Shown: positions 35,701 to 47,118 of the stretch, piece by piece
Numbering within the stretch: the stretch's first letter is position 1
Layout of the letters: the number at the start of each line of letters is the position of its first letter
Assembly: GCF_000208745.1 (NCBI RefSeq)
Contig: NC_030853.1
Coordinates: 13,619,465 to 13,683,464 of the forward strand
Source: Theobroma cacao
Lineage: Eukaryota > Streptophyta > Magnoliopsida > Malvales > Malvaceae
DNA length: 64,000 nt
Direction of reading: 5' to 3'
Made by a program: the position numbers and the translations under genes
The notes under the pieces: model-generated
What the model saw: the letters and a program-made list of their open reading frames with translations, nothing else
What the model was told of the DNA's origin: nothing
Databases searched by the model: none

Positions 35701-36502
35701 TGTGGCTAAAATTACAAGTCAACACTAGCTTGTTCTTCCTTGACTCTTCTTCCTTCCTTATTTGCTTTTCTTTTCTCCTCATTTTCTTTGTCATGGATGA
35801 CTTGTCCATGACTTCATGATTTTTGACTTTTCTTCTCCACTCCTTTTATGTGTTAAAATCACATGGCAAAAGGCATTATCACCTTGGACCCGCCACTCAT
35901 ATTTTTATTCTTTATATTATTTTTACTTTATGGTTTATTCATTCATTCATTGTCCCATCCAACCCACATGTACATCTCATATTGCTCATAACCTAGCCTT
36001 CCTTGATTAGAAACTTTCCCTTTTTAACTTCAAATATCAAAATTACAAATGAGTCCTTAAACTTTTCCTTATTTACCATGTGACCCTCCAAATTCCATCT
36101 TTTACAATTGGGTCCTTCCAACATTTCTTAAACTCCAATTTCCTTCTATTACCTTCCTTTACATTTGTACAAATAAAATATAAAGTTTGCACTTTAACGC
36201 GGTATCACCATAATATTTAAATATTTACTTACTCACGCCAGCTCTATTTAAATAAAAACACGTGAGCACAACTATCGTCGTTTTTCTTCAAAATTCCTTC
36301 TTATTTCTTCTCCCCCACGTAGATTAGTCATATAATCCTCTTTCATGACTAATTTCGACTACAGATAAAATATTAATATTTTAATATTATTTTATTCTAA
36401 AATTTTCCACTTATCTCCTAAAGACCTAAAATGTCTCACTTTGTCCCTTCGTCTTATTGATAGGGTTATATCGACTAATATACGAGGTTACGAGGTGTTA
36501 CA
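32760..36502 (-). repeat. LARD 5' LTR
   Basis: It runs from TGTAACAACC to GTGTTACA, 3743 bp, beside a good PBS. It includes a (TA)n tract at about 34632-34655 and the pyrimidine-rich tract shared with the 3' LTR (35150-35520). Its right flank, TAGCA, is copia LTR sequence: the matching uninterrupted site is near 45715 in the other copia LTR, so this element inserted into a copia LTR. Confidence 0.85.
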
Positions 36503-37678
36503 TAGCAAGTGGACAATGATTTGTCCACTTTTCTTCTTTGATTTCCAACAATGAATTAATGGAGAAGTTTTTTGAAAAAACCCTCTCAAGAGTGGCAGCA
36601 CTCAAAAGAAAAACTATTAGTTTTTTTTTTCTTTTGTTTCCTCATAAATGAATGCCTATAATGTGATATTTATATCTAGTTTTAATTTTATTATTAGACT
36701 TGTTAAAATTTACAAAATAAGTCCTTAATATTATAACAATTATAATATTTAATAATGCTTAATTGAACTCTTTTAATTAGGTCCTTACTAGTTAAAACCT
36801 AGAATTTGATTTAAGTCTAACTTAAATCATCTCACAATTAATTTTATCCAAATTGTAACCTTTCTGTCAGACCCATTAAGTTCCTACTTTTATGGACCTC
36901 TATATTTGTTCCTGTAATTAGATCATTAGTTTTATGGAGACTTAATAAACTCATTTCATAATCTCCTAATCACCTTGGCCAAGGATTTGATTAAGCTAAT
37001 GTCTACCTAGAACTAATGTGATATTTCCCCTTGAATCCTTGGGGTGATGATTCCTATCTTAATGACTCATTTGCCTTCATATGCTTTATACTATACCTAA
37101 AAATATCCTATTTTGACTTACTTGGTTAGGTACTCGTAGGGATGAAATCAAAGCATAGTACTCCACATACAAGACAACCAAATATCTCAAGTCTAGGGAG
37201 TAGTTACACAACTGACACATGAAAAGTATTGCATAGACACTTGAGTTAGGTATCAAATGCACTTCTCATGGAGAGTCATGTTCAATGAACTCGCTCTCCT
37301 AAGGCAAATATCCATAAGCTAGTTCCAAGTATCTTTATACTTCAACCTATGAGAGCAGTTGCTCACTTCAGAAGTAAAGAACATAGCTTGTGTTGATCTT
37401 TAAGCATTATTTATGCCCTGTCTCAATAATACAATGATCAGGAACTTTTAGGAACAATGCTTTGATGCATAAGGATCTCATAATTGTATCTCAATATAAT
37501 TTCTTTACAAGGAATTATAGTTCCATGGGCTTTATCTGCATAAGTACAAAAAGTAATTAAATCATAAACTTTTGCATAAAGAACTACCTCATAATTATTA
37601 TAAATTAGTAAAATGTCATACATGAATAACTCAAAATGTAATTCTCATACAACCAGAGATTGGCTAGCAAGGCTCATA
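36503..37678 (-). repeat. Copia 3' LTR, truncated
   Basis: It matches 45715-47118 of the 5' LTR. About 300 bp at its 3' end are missing (LARD side), and about 250 bp corresponding to 46090-46345 are deleted internally. It is followed at 37681-37693 by the complement of a polypurine tract (AGTGGGAGATTAG on the minus strand). Confidence 0.85.
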
Positions 37679-37708
37679 CTACTAATCTCCCACTAACACT
37701 AAAGCTAA

Positions 37709-39564
37709 TGTCACAGCTTAATCGCAGGCCATGACCGGTGCACTAACCCAATAGGCATAGCCTACTGGACCCAAGCCTCTCTATGGTATGTGTATACATG
37801 TATACAACTCCCATCTCACTAGCTCATGTGCACTTCCACATCGCACATAGCTAGAATCATCCTATGCACTCCCACACCGCACAAGGCAATAACATCATGT
37901 GCACTCCTACATTGCACATGGCATATATCATCAATGTGTGTACTCACACAGCACACCACTATCACCGTCGTGTGCACTCCCACACCGCACATGGTACATA
38001 TCATTAGTGTGTGCACTCACACAGCACACCATTATCATCGTCAAGTGCATTTCCACACCACACACGCACGATCACAATTGTCACCCAATAGTGCCATTCA
38101 ATGCATAACATACACTAACATAATTTAGAAACACATGAGTTCATCGCATTCATATTTCAGAACATAAAAATGTTTCATCAAGGGCTTGTTCCTATGCAAA
38201 TTTTAAAGAAAAACCAATAAAATATTTCAAGTGGTTCAATCAAGCATGTAATCATTTATTCTAAAACATTTTAATGCAATTTCACTCACCTTAACAATGC
38301 CACCTAACGAAACTAGCGCCCACAAAATCTTAATCCAGGTAGTCCCAAAATACCATTAAAACCTAACATTTTAATTCTAATAAATGTATACTATACAATC
38401 TACACTTTAACGTAACACTTAACTTAGAATTTTAGTTTAATTCACAAGCCCCTTAAACTAATTGTTCAAGCTTGAAGTTTTCTTTACCTTGGTGCTTGAA
38501 GGCATGAAGATCAACAAAACCTAGCCATTTCAAGGAAAGAAAGTTCGAAGAAAATTAGAAAATAAAGTCTAAAAATTACAAACCCATAAATCCTAAAATT
38601 CAATAGTTGAAAATATATACCTATTGGCTTTAAAATGACGATCTACAGCCGAAAATTCAAATATTGATGGAAGTGGAGTAGAAATAGAAAAGGAAGAAAA
38701 GAAAAAGAGATTTTTCTTTCTCTCTCCTAAGGTTTAAATGTTCTGAAAAATAGGGTTAGAAGCTGTGCTTTTGGTGCCCAAGAAGTTAGGGGAAGAAAGA
38801 AGTAAGAAAAGAAAAGAAAGGAACAAAAAACAAGGAAAAGAAAATGAAAAAGCTTGATTTCTTTTGGTGAAGGATTAAAATGACGTTAGGAGGAGAAAAA
38901 GATGGAAGATGATGCCTTAAACATGATGGCCCGCCATGGGATAAGGATAAAGGGTCAAAGCTTCCAAAGGAAGCTTTGACCAAACTAATGGCAAAATTAT
39001 CATTTTGCCCTCCAAGGTTTTCACCCTTTTTACTTAAGTCCTCCCATAATCTTTTAATTCCAATTTCTTCCTATTTTTCTTTCTTAACACTTGTACCAAC
39101 AAAATATCAAGTTTATAGTTCAATGCGATATTACCATAATATTTACTTACCCGCACTACCTTTATTTAATAAAGATAGTGGGCCCCATTAACATCATTTT
39201 TCTCCAAAATTTCCTTGTTCTTCTTCTCCCCCACTTAGATTGACCATACACTCCTTCTTCATGAAAAATTTTGATACTGAATAAAATATTAATATTTTAA
39301 TATTATTTTATTCTAAATTTTTCCTATGTCTTCTTGGCACCCAAAATGTCTTATTATGCCTCTATTCACTTCTAAATCACCTTTTTATCTCGTTAATTCA
39401 TCCTTAATAAAAAATATTATTATTCAATTGTTATTTCTTCGCTTGTGGAATCGTTTTCTCCAAACTATTCCTTTTACATTTCATCACTTTTAAACATTCT
39501 AATTAACCTCAACAGACATCCGATAAGCTTTATTAGCCGCCATATCAAAACACAGGGTATTACA
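37709..39564 (-). mobile_element. Solo LTR L5, inserted in the copia element
   Basis: It begins TGTCACAGC and ends GGGTATTACA, 1856 bp. The flanks GCTAA (37704-37708) and ACTAA (39565-39569) form a 5-bp target duplication with one G/A difference. The start resembles LTR L1 (GGCCATGACCGG...GCATAGCC), so it is a third subfamily of that LTR group. It carries a hairpin array of about 36-bp period and a perfect palindrome at 38990-39009. Confidence 0.85.
37826..38070. repeat. Hairpin minisatellite in LTR L5, about 36-bp period
   Basis: Seven units have loop starts at 37832, 37868, 37903, 37942, 37976, 38015 and 38049, spaced 34-39 bp apart. Typical arms are ATGTGC and GCACAT, around loops such as ACTCCCACACC and ACTCCTACATT. 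Confidence 0.85.
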
Positions 39565-39599
39565 ACTAATCACTTATAAATTTAATGCCAATGTTCTCA

Positions 39600-39928
39600 A
39601 CATGACGATTATGCTTCTATTGGGACAATACTTTAGTGAGAGGATCAGCAAGATTTTCCTCAATGGGTATACGCTTTATGCAAGTGTCTCATCTTCTAAT
39701 GATCTCCCTAATCACATGGTAATGCTGCAATACATGTTTGAATTTCTAAAGAGACCTTGGTTCCTTTGCTTCTGCAATTGCTCCATTGTTATTGCAATGC
39801 AAAGGTATTGGATCAACAATGCTATGAATCACATCTAGTTTAGTAATGAACTTCTCAATCCAAGTTGCCTCTTTCGCTGCCTTAGATGCAAAGATGTATT
39901 CAATCTCGATTGTCGAATCCATAGTCAT
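39600..39928 (-). pseudogene. Copia RNase H (end of pol)
   Basis: RNase H removes element RNA from the RNA-DNA hybrid. The minus strand shows IEIEYIFASKAAKEATWIEKF, with the conserved Glu, then HCNNNGAIAEAKEPRS, and near the end ENLADPLTK (about 39650). The usual Asp in the second motif (CDNNGAI) is Asn here, codon 39791-39793, so the active site is damaged. A stop near 39746 splits the domain. The 3' non-coding part continues to the L5 insertion. Confidence 0.8.
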
Positions 39929-40252
39929 CTTTTGTTTTAAACTCTTCTAACTCACTACACCTCTATTAAGTGTGAACACATATCCACTCTGTGACTTGCT
40001 ATCATCTTTGTTAGTTTGAAAGCTTGTATCCACATAACCTTAACTTGGAGTTTGCCTCTTCCTTAGACCAAAAGTACATCCTTAGTTCTTCGTAAGTACT
40101 TTAGAATGTTTTTCATAGCTATCTAGTGACTTTTACCAAGATTAGCTTAGTATCTGCTCTTAACACATAGAGCATAAAATACATTTGGTTTAGTATAAAG
40201 CATTGCATATATGAAAAATCCTATTGTTGCAACATATGGGATCTTATTTATG

Positions 40253-41161
40253 CTATTTTTCTCCTCTTAATTCTTTGGAATATGTTTTTAAAGAGATTGA
40301 TGCCTTGTGACTAAGCAAGTGTCCCATCTTAGACTTCATCATGCTAAACCTTTTTAGCACTTTGTCTATATATGTGGATTGAGAGAGACCTAGCAACCTT
40401 TTAAATCTATCTCTACGGATCTTTATTCCTAGAATGTAGGTTGCTTTTCCCAAATCCTTTATGGAGAATTGTTTAGACAACCAAATCCTCGTAGATTGCA
40501 ACAATGGTATATCATTTCCTATGAGTAATATGTCATTAACATAGAGCACTAGGAAAATTATGGTGCTCCCACTAGCCTTCCTATAGACACATGGTTCATC
40601 CTCATTCTTGATGAAGTCAAACATTTTTATAGCTTCATCAAAATGGATGTTCCAACTCTAAGAAGCTTGCTTAAGTCCATAAATGGACTTTGAAGCTTGC
40701 ACACCTTGTTGGCACTAGCATTGGATGTAAAACCCTCAGGTTATCTCATATACACTTCATTTTGCAAGTTTCTATTAAGGAATGCAATTTTTACATCCAT
40801 TTGCCATATTTCATAATCATGATATGTAACAATTGCCAGTAAAATCCTATGGATTTAAGCATAGAAACTGGGGAAAGGGTTTATTTAAATACAATTCCTT
40901 GTCTTTGTTTGTAACCTTTATTATCAGTCTAGCTTTAAAGGTTTGCACCTTGCCATTTACATATGTCTTTCTCTTAAAGACCAACTTACACCCAATGGGT
41001 TTAATCCTTTCAAATGGATCCACCAAAGTCCATACTTGGTTGGTATCCATAATATCCATTTCAGATTTCATGGCTTCTAGCCATTTCTTAGAATCGATGT
41101 CTAACATCGCCTCTTCATAGGTTATAGTCTCATCATTTATGGGCAATGTGTCCCTTTTCAA
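40253..41161 (-). pseudogene. Copia reverse transcriptase
   Basis: The N-terminal part is at 40847-41161: EAMLDIDSKKWLEAMKSEMD, followed by NQVWTLVD and a lysine-rich fingers segment. After a frame-broken middle (40625-40846, with a readable WQMDVKIAFLN near 40790), the rest lies at 40253-40624. The catalytic motif should be YVDD but reads YVND (Asn codon at 40535-40537), a G-to-A change that would kill polymerisation. The segment QFSIKDLGKATYILGIKI is typical of copia RT after the palm. Multiple frameshifts and stops make this a pseudogene. It is conserved enough that the family is beyond doubt. Confidence 0.85.
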
Positions 41162-41296
41162 GAGAAGTCCATATCTCTCAAGAGCTTGACATATCCTACT
41201 AAACCTTTTGAGTGGTTGTGCCTCTTAAGATTGTGGTCCTGTATCAGATGTCACAATCTTAGGCTTAAGTTCCAATAGAATGTTAACTTGTAGGTC

Positions 41297-42028
41297 TCAA
41301 ACTTCTTTGAATACAACTTTACTCCCACTAGCCCTTTCAATTAAGAACTCTTTTTCAAGGAAAGTAGCATGCCTTAAGACAAACACCTTTTTCTTAGTGG
41401 GATTATAAAAGTAATATCTATGTGTTTCTTTAAGATATCCCACAAATTTACATTTATCTGATCTCACTCCTAACTCACTAAACATTGTACGCTCCACATA
41501 AGTACATCCCCAAATCATAGCATAAGACAAGTTGGGCTTTTCCCACTCCATATCACATACAATGTCTTATCAACTGATTTGGTAGGAACAATGTTTAATA
41601 TACAAGCAATAGTTTCTAGGGCATATCCTAGAAATATATAAGAATATCTTCAAGACTCATCACGGATCGAACCATGCCTAACCATGTTCGATCCCTTTTC
41701 TCAAACACACCATTGTGCTTTGGAGCCCTTAGAGGAGTTTATTATGCGAGAATCCCATTCTCTTTTAGATAATCCTAAAACTCTTGGCTAAGATATTCTC
41801 CTTCTCAATCAAATCTAAGAGTGAGAATACTCTTCCTAATTTGTTTCTCAACCTCTGTTCTGTATTTTTTGAACCTGTCAAAGGATTCAGATTTCTATTT
41901 CATCAAATACACATAACCATAATGAAATGGTCATTTGTGAAGTTGATGAAGTAGGAGTATCCTCTTTGAGCACTAGTATTCATAGAACCACATACATCCG
42001 AATGTACAAGTCCTAGTAACACCCCCAC
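41297..42028 (-). pseudogene. Copia integrase, badly decayed
   Basis: The best-preserved part is the C-terminal segment at 41297-41551, which includes KCKFVGYLKETHRYYFYNPTKK, typical of copia integrase ends. Further upstream on the minus strand I can read only pieces of the core (SDVCG...NTSAQRGYSYF near 41990, GFSHNK near 41750) between stops. The DDE residues cannot be confirmed. It should join cDNA into the genome but is clearly inactive. Confidence 0.65.
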
Positions 42029-42358
42029 TCATTCACTCTTCTTAGTGAAAGATGACTTAGTCATCGTACCAAGGAGACAACATTCCCAAGTTCCATAAGA
42101 TTCATAATTAAATAAATCAACAAAACCTTGTTTGTGTAACTTGGTTAAGCAAGTTTCATTGATGTGTCCAAGCCTACAATGCCAAATGTAGAATAGTTTT
42201 GGATCATCTTTCTTTGCTTTCTTGACCTTTATATTGAGTATGAGTCTTTTAAGATCAAGAATATAAAGACCGTTCGAATGTGCCTGCCCTACACCATAAT
42301 GCATCTCCCTTTGAGAATGAACAACAATTGCCCTTAATGCAAAATTCAAAATCATCAT
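42029..42358 (-). pseudogene. Copia pre-integrase (zinc-binding) domain
   Basis: The GAG_pre-integrase signature is clear: YIWHCRLGHINETCLTKLH, with the conserved His pair, then a distal Cys motif ECCLLGTMTKSSF. This zinc domain precedes the integrase core in copia elements. Upstream on the same strand, GLYILDL marks the normal linker from the protease. Confidence 0.85.
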
Positions 42359-42864
42359 ATAGTACCAAATATGACATGGATATGATATTTTGAGATATGG
42401 AAGGAACTTAGCAGCAATCTCTTAATTCCAAGATTAACCAAGAAGGTAAAGGTATGGTAACATGTCCCTACAGACGATGCAGTAACCTTTGCTCTATTTC
42501 CTACTCTTAGGACCACTTCTTCCTTCGTTAATCTTCTACTCGTTTCTAGCACCTTCATGTCATTACATAACTGTGACCCATATCCAGTATCTAATACCCA
42601 TGATGACGGATCAATGGTAGACAAATTTACTTCAATCATATACATGGTCAAAGGTGAAACTTCTACAAGTTTCTCAATCTTTGACCTAGTCAAGAAGGTG
42701 AGAATATCTTCTTTAACCACATCTATTCTTAATAGATATTTGAGAACGTTTCTTAACTTGATATAGCAGTCCAAACATTTTGACCCAGATTTCATGATGG
42801 CATCAAGTAAGACGCGTAAAGCGATGTGTATTCGCATTCTAACAACTACACATTTCAAGAACAT
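42359..42864 (-). pseudogene. Copia protease with end of gag
   Basis: The aspartic protease motif WVLDTGYGSQLCND (about 42545-42590) keeps the catalytic D-T-G. The rest of the domain follows, with VVLRVGNRAKVTASSVGT. The upstream third of the reading frame (42650-42864) should be the end of gag, but I see no zinc knuckle there. The order gag, PR, IN, RT, RH on the minus strand is normal for copia. Confidence 0.8.
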
Positions 42865-45399
42865 TTATGAGTAATCATGTATTATAATCAATTACGATGA
42901 GATAGTAAATCTTATATTGATTGCTCTCACTATTTTCTTCAAGATGATAACCCTCCATATTACCTCGAGAGATCTCTACAAGGATTCTCTTAGTGGGCTA
43001 AGATCCCTATCCATTTTAATCATGACCTTGAGTGTGCTCAACAAACCATGATAAGTGGATTAGGTAGGTAATTAAGCTTACTGATTGTATCTCTATACCT
43101 TTAGGTAGTAAATCATCCCTATCCTAGATCAGTTAGGTGACAACACATTGCTTAAGCATATCGTATATGTTTTGCCTAGCCAATGCCTTTAGTTTCCATA
43201 ATAATCAAGTTTCTAAGCATTTAGATTTTATGAAGCTAGTTGAGTAAAATACATCAATAGCTCAAACATACTCGTGTTAAAGTGTGACTTTGAGTATGCT
43301 TAACAAGTTTCCAATTAAAAGAGCAGCTAGGTTATCTTGCTATAAGGTGGAAGGCAACTTAATCATGTGTGGCATGTGACTGAATACTTACCGAGGGATT
43401 TTGCTATTGTTATTATTAAAGTCTCATCTTTGCATGCATAGTATTTATTAATTGCATAAAACAAATCTATCTCACACATACTACTTTGGATGACTATGAA
43501 CTTTATCTATTCTTATTTCCTTAAGCCATCAAAGAAAATTAGCTTGGTCAAACCTAGGGGATAACATACAACATATTGTAGTCTTCCTTCTTGTATCTTC
43601 ATGGCGCCTTTAGGTTTTCATTTTCGAATTCTAAATAACTCTCAAACTAATCATAATTCTACACTTATATGTAACTAATTACATTTTAGTAAAGAAACCT
43701 CATGGAACATCCGAGAGAAGTTAGGTGGGGATAGAATTTTACAATCTTTGAAAATCAAGAGAAAAGCAAAGTGTGCAGACTCTATTTAATAAATAAATAC
43801 TATGATAAAATTTAACCATACATCCATAATCATATTGAGCCTAGTCCATAATCATCCACATTCATCCATCGACGTTAGCATAAAATTAAAACTATGTCTT
43901 ATTCTAATTGTTAATCATACGAGGCATTTGAAATTAGTGTGTAATTCATTTCGAATTCATTTTTAATTCTAAGTATGGAAACATTTTTCCATATATGGAA
44001 AGTCTTTACTAATCTGTATTAGTAATATTATCCATTCCTAATCTTATTAGGATTAGAATTAAAATATTATTACAGATTAAAACATTTTTAATTTGTAATC
44101 TTTAAACATTTTAAGTAACTTTTACTAATCCTTTTAAATTAAAGATTATGTGTCTTTGATTATCTAACCTAATTAGATAATTTAAATCTAATATTTAAGA
44201 CAATATTATCTTTAATTATATTTAAGTGTCCTATTTGAATTTTCCTTCTTAAAAAATGAAAATTAATTCATGATATTTATCTTATCCATATTTATCACAC
44301 TTCCAAATATGTAGGAATCAAATTCCTAAATTTGTGGATATGATTAACTGAATTCTAATATCCTTATTTTAAGGAATCAAATTCCTTAATTGAAGTATAT
44401 CAAAATTTATCATTTTCAAACTTTTACATTAGATACTGTTTAGTGAATTAATGTTTTTAATTGCACCAATTTAGCTACAAATATGGACATTAAAATCCCA
44501 AAAACCATGACTTTATAAAATTTTAGCAACATCGTACCAATCATGGTTTTGTGGCTTGATGCTGCCCCAAATCAAGGAATTTAATTCCTAAATTTTAACC
44601 ATCATCAGTAACATATGGAACCTTCCCATAGTAAAATTTTATAATTTTTGGACTTGATTAGCTAGCCAAAACACCTAAAAACTATAGCCTATGTATTTTG
44701 TACATAGCTACAATTTTTGGGTTGCATATATGACATTATGGTGGCATAAATCAAGGGATTAAATCTTTTAATTTTAGTGATCTTTCCAGGCATCTTTTGA
44801 ACATATTCAAACTTCAAAATTTATCCAAAAATGTGCAAAAATTCACAATTTATGATTCTTTCAAGATGCCTTTCTCAACCAAACTGTGACCTAAAACTAT
44901 TGCCAGCAACAGTGGTTTCAACCACAAATTCATGGCATTTCCTTCACTATTTACAGCTAGTAAGCGTTCATATTCAAACACTTTTAATTTAGATTACTTT
45001 CAAATTTTTACAGAATTTTTAGAGGCTTTTAAACCCCTGTTAAGAACTGAAAATCGAACCATATGCAAATCTAGACAGAATCAAATTCTATCACCAAACT
45101 GCATCTTATTTCCCATGAATTCGAATCCTTTTCTTCCCAAACTCTTTTGTGCATCTCTTGATCATATTGTCCTGAAAATTGAGACACTTAACAAGATTAG
45201 TTGCTAAAACAAATAAGTATCAAAAATAAAAAAATGAATCCGTTATAAGCTACTTTAAAACATAATCTAAATTTAAAACTACTTTAAAACATAATCTAAA
45301 TTTAAAACTTACTTACTCTTTTCCAAATGCCTCACATCTAATCAGAATTGGAATTAAATAATAACAAGACATCAATTCACATTAAAACAAGCCAAGGGA
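42865..45399 (-). other. Copia 5' internal region, no clear gag
   Basis: 2.5 kb between the PBS and the protease, longer than a usual copia gag. I find no gag domain or open frame on the minus strand. The plus-strand ORF at 44932-45207 resembles nothing. A 29-bp unit is tandemly duplicated at 45251-45308. The region is either a decayed gag plus long leader, or contains an unrecognised insertion. Confidence 0.45.
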
Positions 45400-45410
45400 G
45401 GCTCTGATAC
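45400..45410 (-). promoter_or_regulatory. Primer-binding site of the minus-strand copia
   Basis: The minus strand reads GTATCAGAGCC directly after the LTR end, matching the complement of the tRNA-iMet 3' end without its first two bases (TG), which are blurred with the LTR end. Confidence 0.75.
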
Positions 45411-47118
45411 TGCTGCTAGGAACAATAGATCAAGACAGCGGATTAACCAAAATTGAAACAAAATAAAACCCACGCCTCTTACCTTTAGATCACTTTGGTT
45501 GGTTAATGCAAAGTTAAACACCATAGTAAATCAAAAAAAGGTTTTTACCTTTCCAAATGATATCATAATCAAATGGATTCTTTTTGGTGCTGAAAAATGT
45601 GAACACCTTCTTATGTGAAAGAATCCTAGCCATTCAAATGCTTTGTGTCTAATGTTGCACACACGATTCCAGCAGTTCCTTATCAAGGAAAGTGCTTTAT
45701 GCCATAGGCTTGTGATAGCAAGTGGACAACAATTTGTTTGATTTCTCGCAATGAATCAATGGAGAAGTTTTTTAAAAACCCCTGTCAAGAGTGGCAACAC
45801 TCAAAAGAAAAACTATTAGCTTTTTTTCTTTTGTTTCCTCAAAAAAGAGTGGCTATAATGTGATATTTATATCTAAGTTTAATTTTATTATTAGACTTAT
45901 TAAAATTGAAAAAATAAGTCCTTAATATTATAACAATTATAGTGTTTAACTGATGCCTAATTAAACTCTTTTAATTAGGTTCTTAGTAGTTAAAACCTAG
46001 AATTTGATTTAAGTCTAACTTAAATCAGCACACTCTCAATTTAATCCAAATTGCAACCATTGTGTGTGACCCATTAGATTCCTAACATGTTGGCAATGGA
46101 ATTCAATTATAATTTTATTAATTGATTAATTAATTTAAATGAATCACATTCAATTTTAAATTAACTAATTCATTTTCATAGACCAAGATTAGCATCTAGC
46201 AATGCATCATGGCTATCCAATTGTTAGGAGAGTCAAAGGATTGTTTGACAACCTTTCAGTGTACAGTTTATTAGGGTAATTCATTCCCTCATCATATATC
46301 CTAGAGATGACAAGAGCTTGTTGCAATGCCTACTCTTATTGACCTCCACATTTGTTCCTGCAATTAGATCATTAGCTTTATGGAGACTTATGAAACTCAT
46401 TTCATAATCACGTTGGCCAATGATTTAATTAAGCTAATATCAATCAAGAACTAATGAGATATTTCCCCTTGAAACACTTGGGATGATGATTCCTATCTTT
46501 ACCACTCATTTACTTTCATAGGCATCATACTACACCCAAAAACATCCTGATTTGGCATCCTCGGTTAGGCACCTGTAGGGATGAAATCAAAGCATAGTAT
46601 TCTACATACAAGACAACCTGATGTCTCAAGTCTAGGGAGTAGTTACACAATTGACACATGAGAAATATTGCATAGACACTTGAGTGAGGTACCAAATGCA
46701 CTTCTCATGGTGGGTCGTGTTCAGTGAACTCACTTTCCTATGGCAAGCATCCACATTCTAGTTTCAGATATCTCTATAGTTCAACCTATGAGAGTGGTTG
46801 TTTATTTCACAAGTAAAGAAAATAATATGTGCCAATCTTTGAGCATTATTAATGCCTTGTCTCAAAAATATAATGATCAGGAACTTTTAAGAACAATGCT
46901 TTGATGCATAAGGATTTCATAATTGTATCCCAATACAATTCCTGTACAAGGCATATATAGTTCAATGGGCTTTATCAACATAAATACAGAAAATAATTAA
47001 ATCATAAACTTATGGATAAAATACTACCTCATAATTATTATAAATTAATAAAATGACATACATGAATAATTCAAAATGTAATTCCTATACGATCAGAGAT
47101 TGGCTTGCAAGGCTTACA
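45411..47118 (-). repeat. Copia 5' LTR
   Basis: 1708 bp, starting TGTAAGCC and ending in AGCAGCA on the minus strand. It is the complete copy; it includes the ~300 bp at 45411-45714 and the ~250 bp at 46090-46345 that the 3' LTR lacks. It is close in length and sequence to the copia LTR at the left end of the window. Confidence 0.85.

Larger units (their letters stand above)
24507..36502 (-). mobile_element. LARD-like large non-coding LTR retrotransposon
   Basis: The right LTR is 3743 bp (TGTAACAACC to GTGTTACA). The left LTR is a 1432-bp remnant that ends in the same GTGTTACA followed by a minus-strand polypurine tract. The interior, after removing solo LTR L2, is about 4.2 kb and shows no recognisable gag or pol on either strand, although PBS and polypurine tract are present. 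Long gypsy-like LTRs around a non-coding core describe a LARD. A completely decayed gypsy interior is the alternative. Confidence 0.7.
36503..47118 (-). mobile_element. Ty1/copia retrotransposon, minus strand
   Basis: Related LTRs flank a decayed pol with copia order on the minus strand: protease, pre-integrase, integrase, RT, RNase H. A PBS and a polypurine tract are present. The left LTR is cut by the LARD, so a left target duplication cannot be checked. The right end abuts Athila RT sequence at 47119. Solo LTR L5 sits inside, next to the polypurine tract. Confidence 0.85.

Noticed and set aside
37819..38128. His/Cys/Thr-repeat ORFs on both strands in LTR L5
   Set aside because: Same reason: translation of the ~36-bp repeat in several frames.
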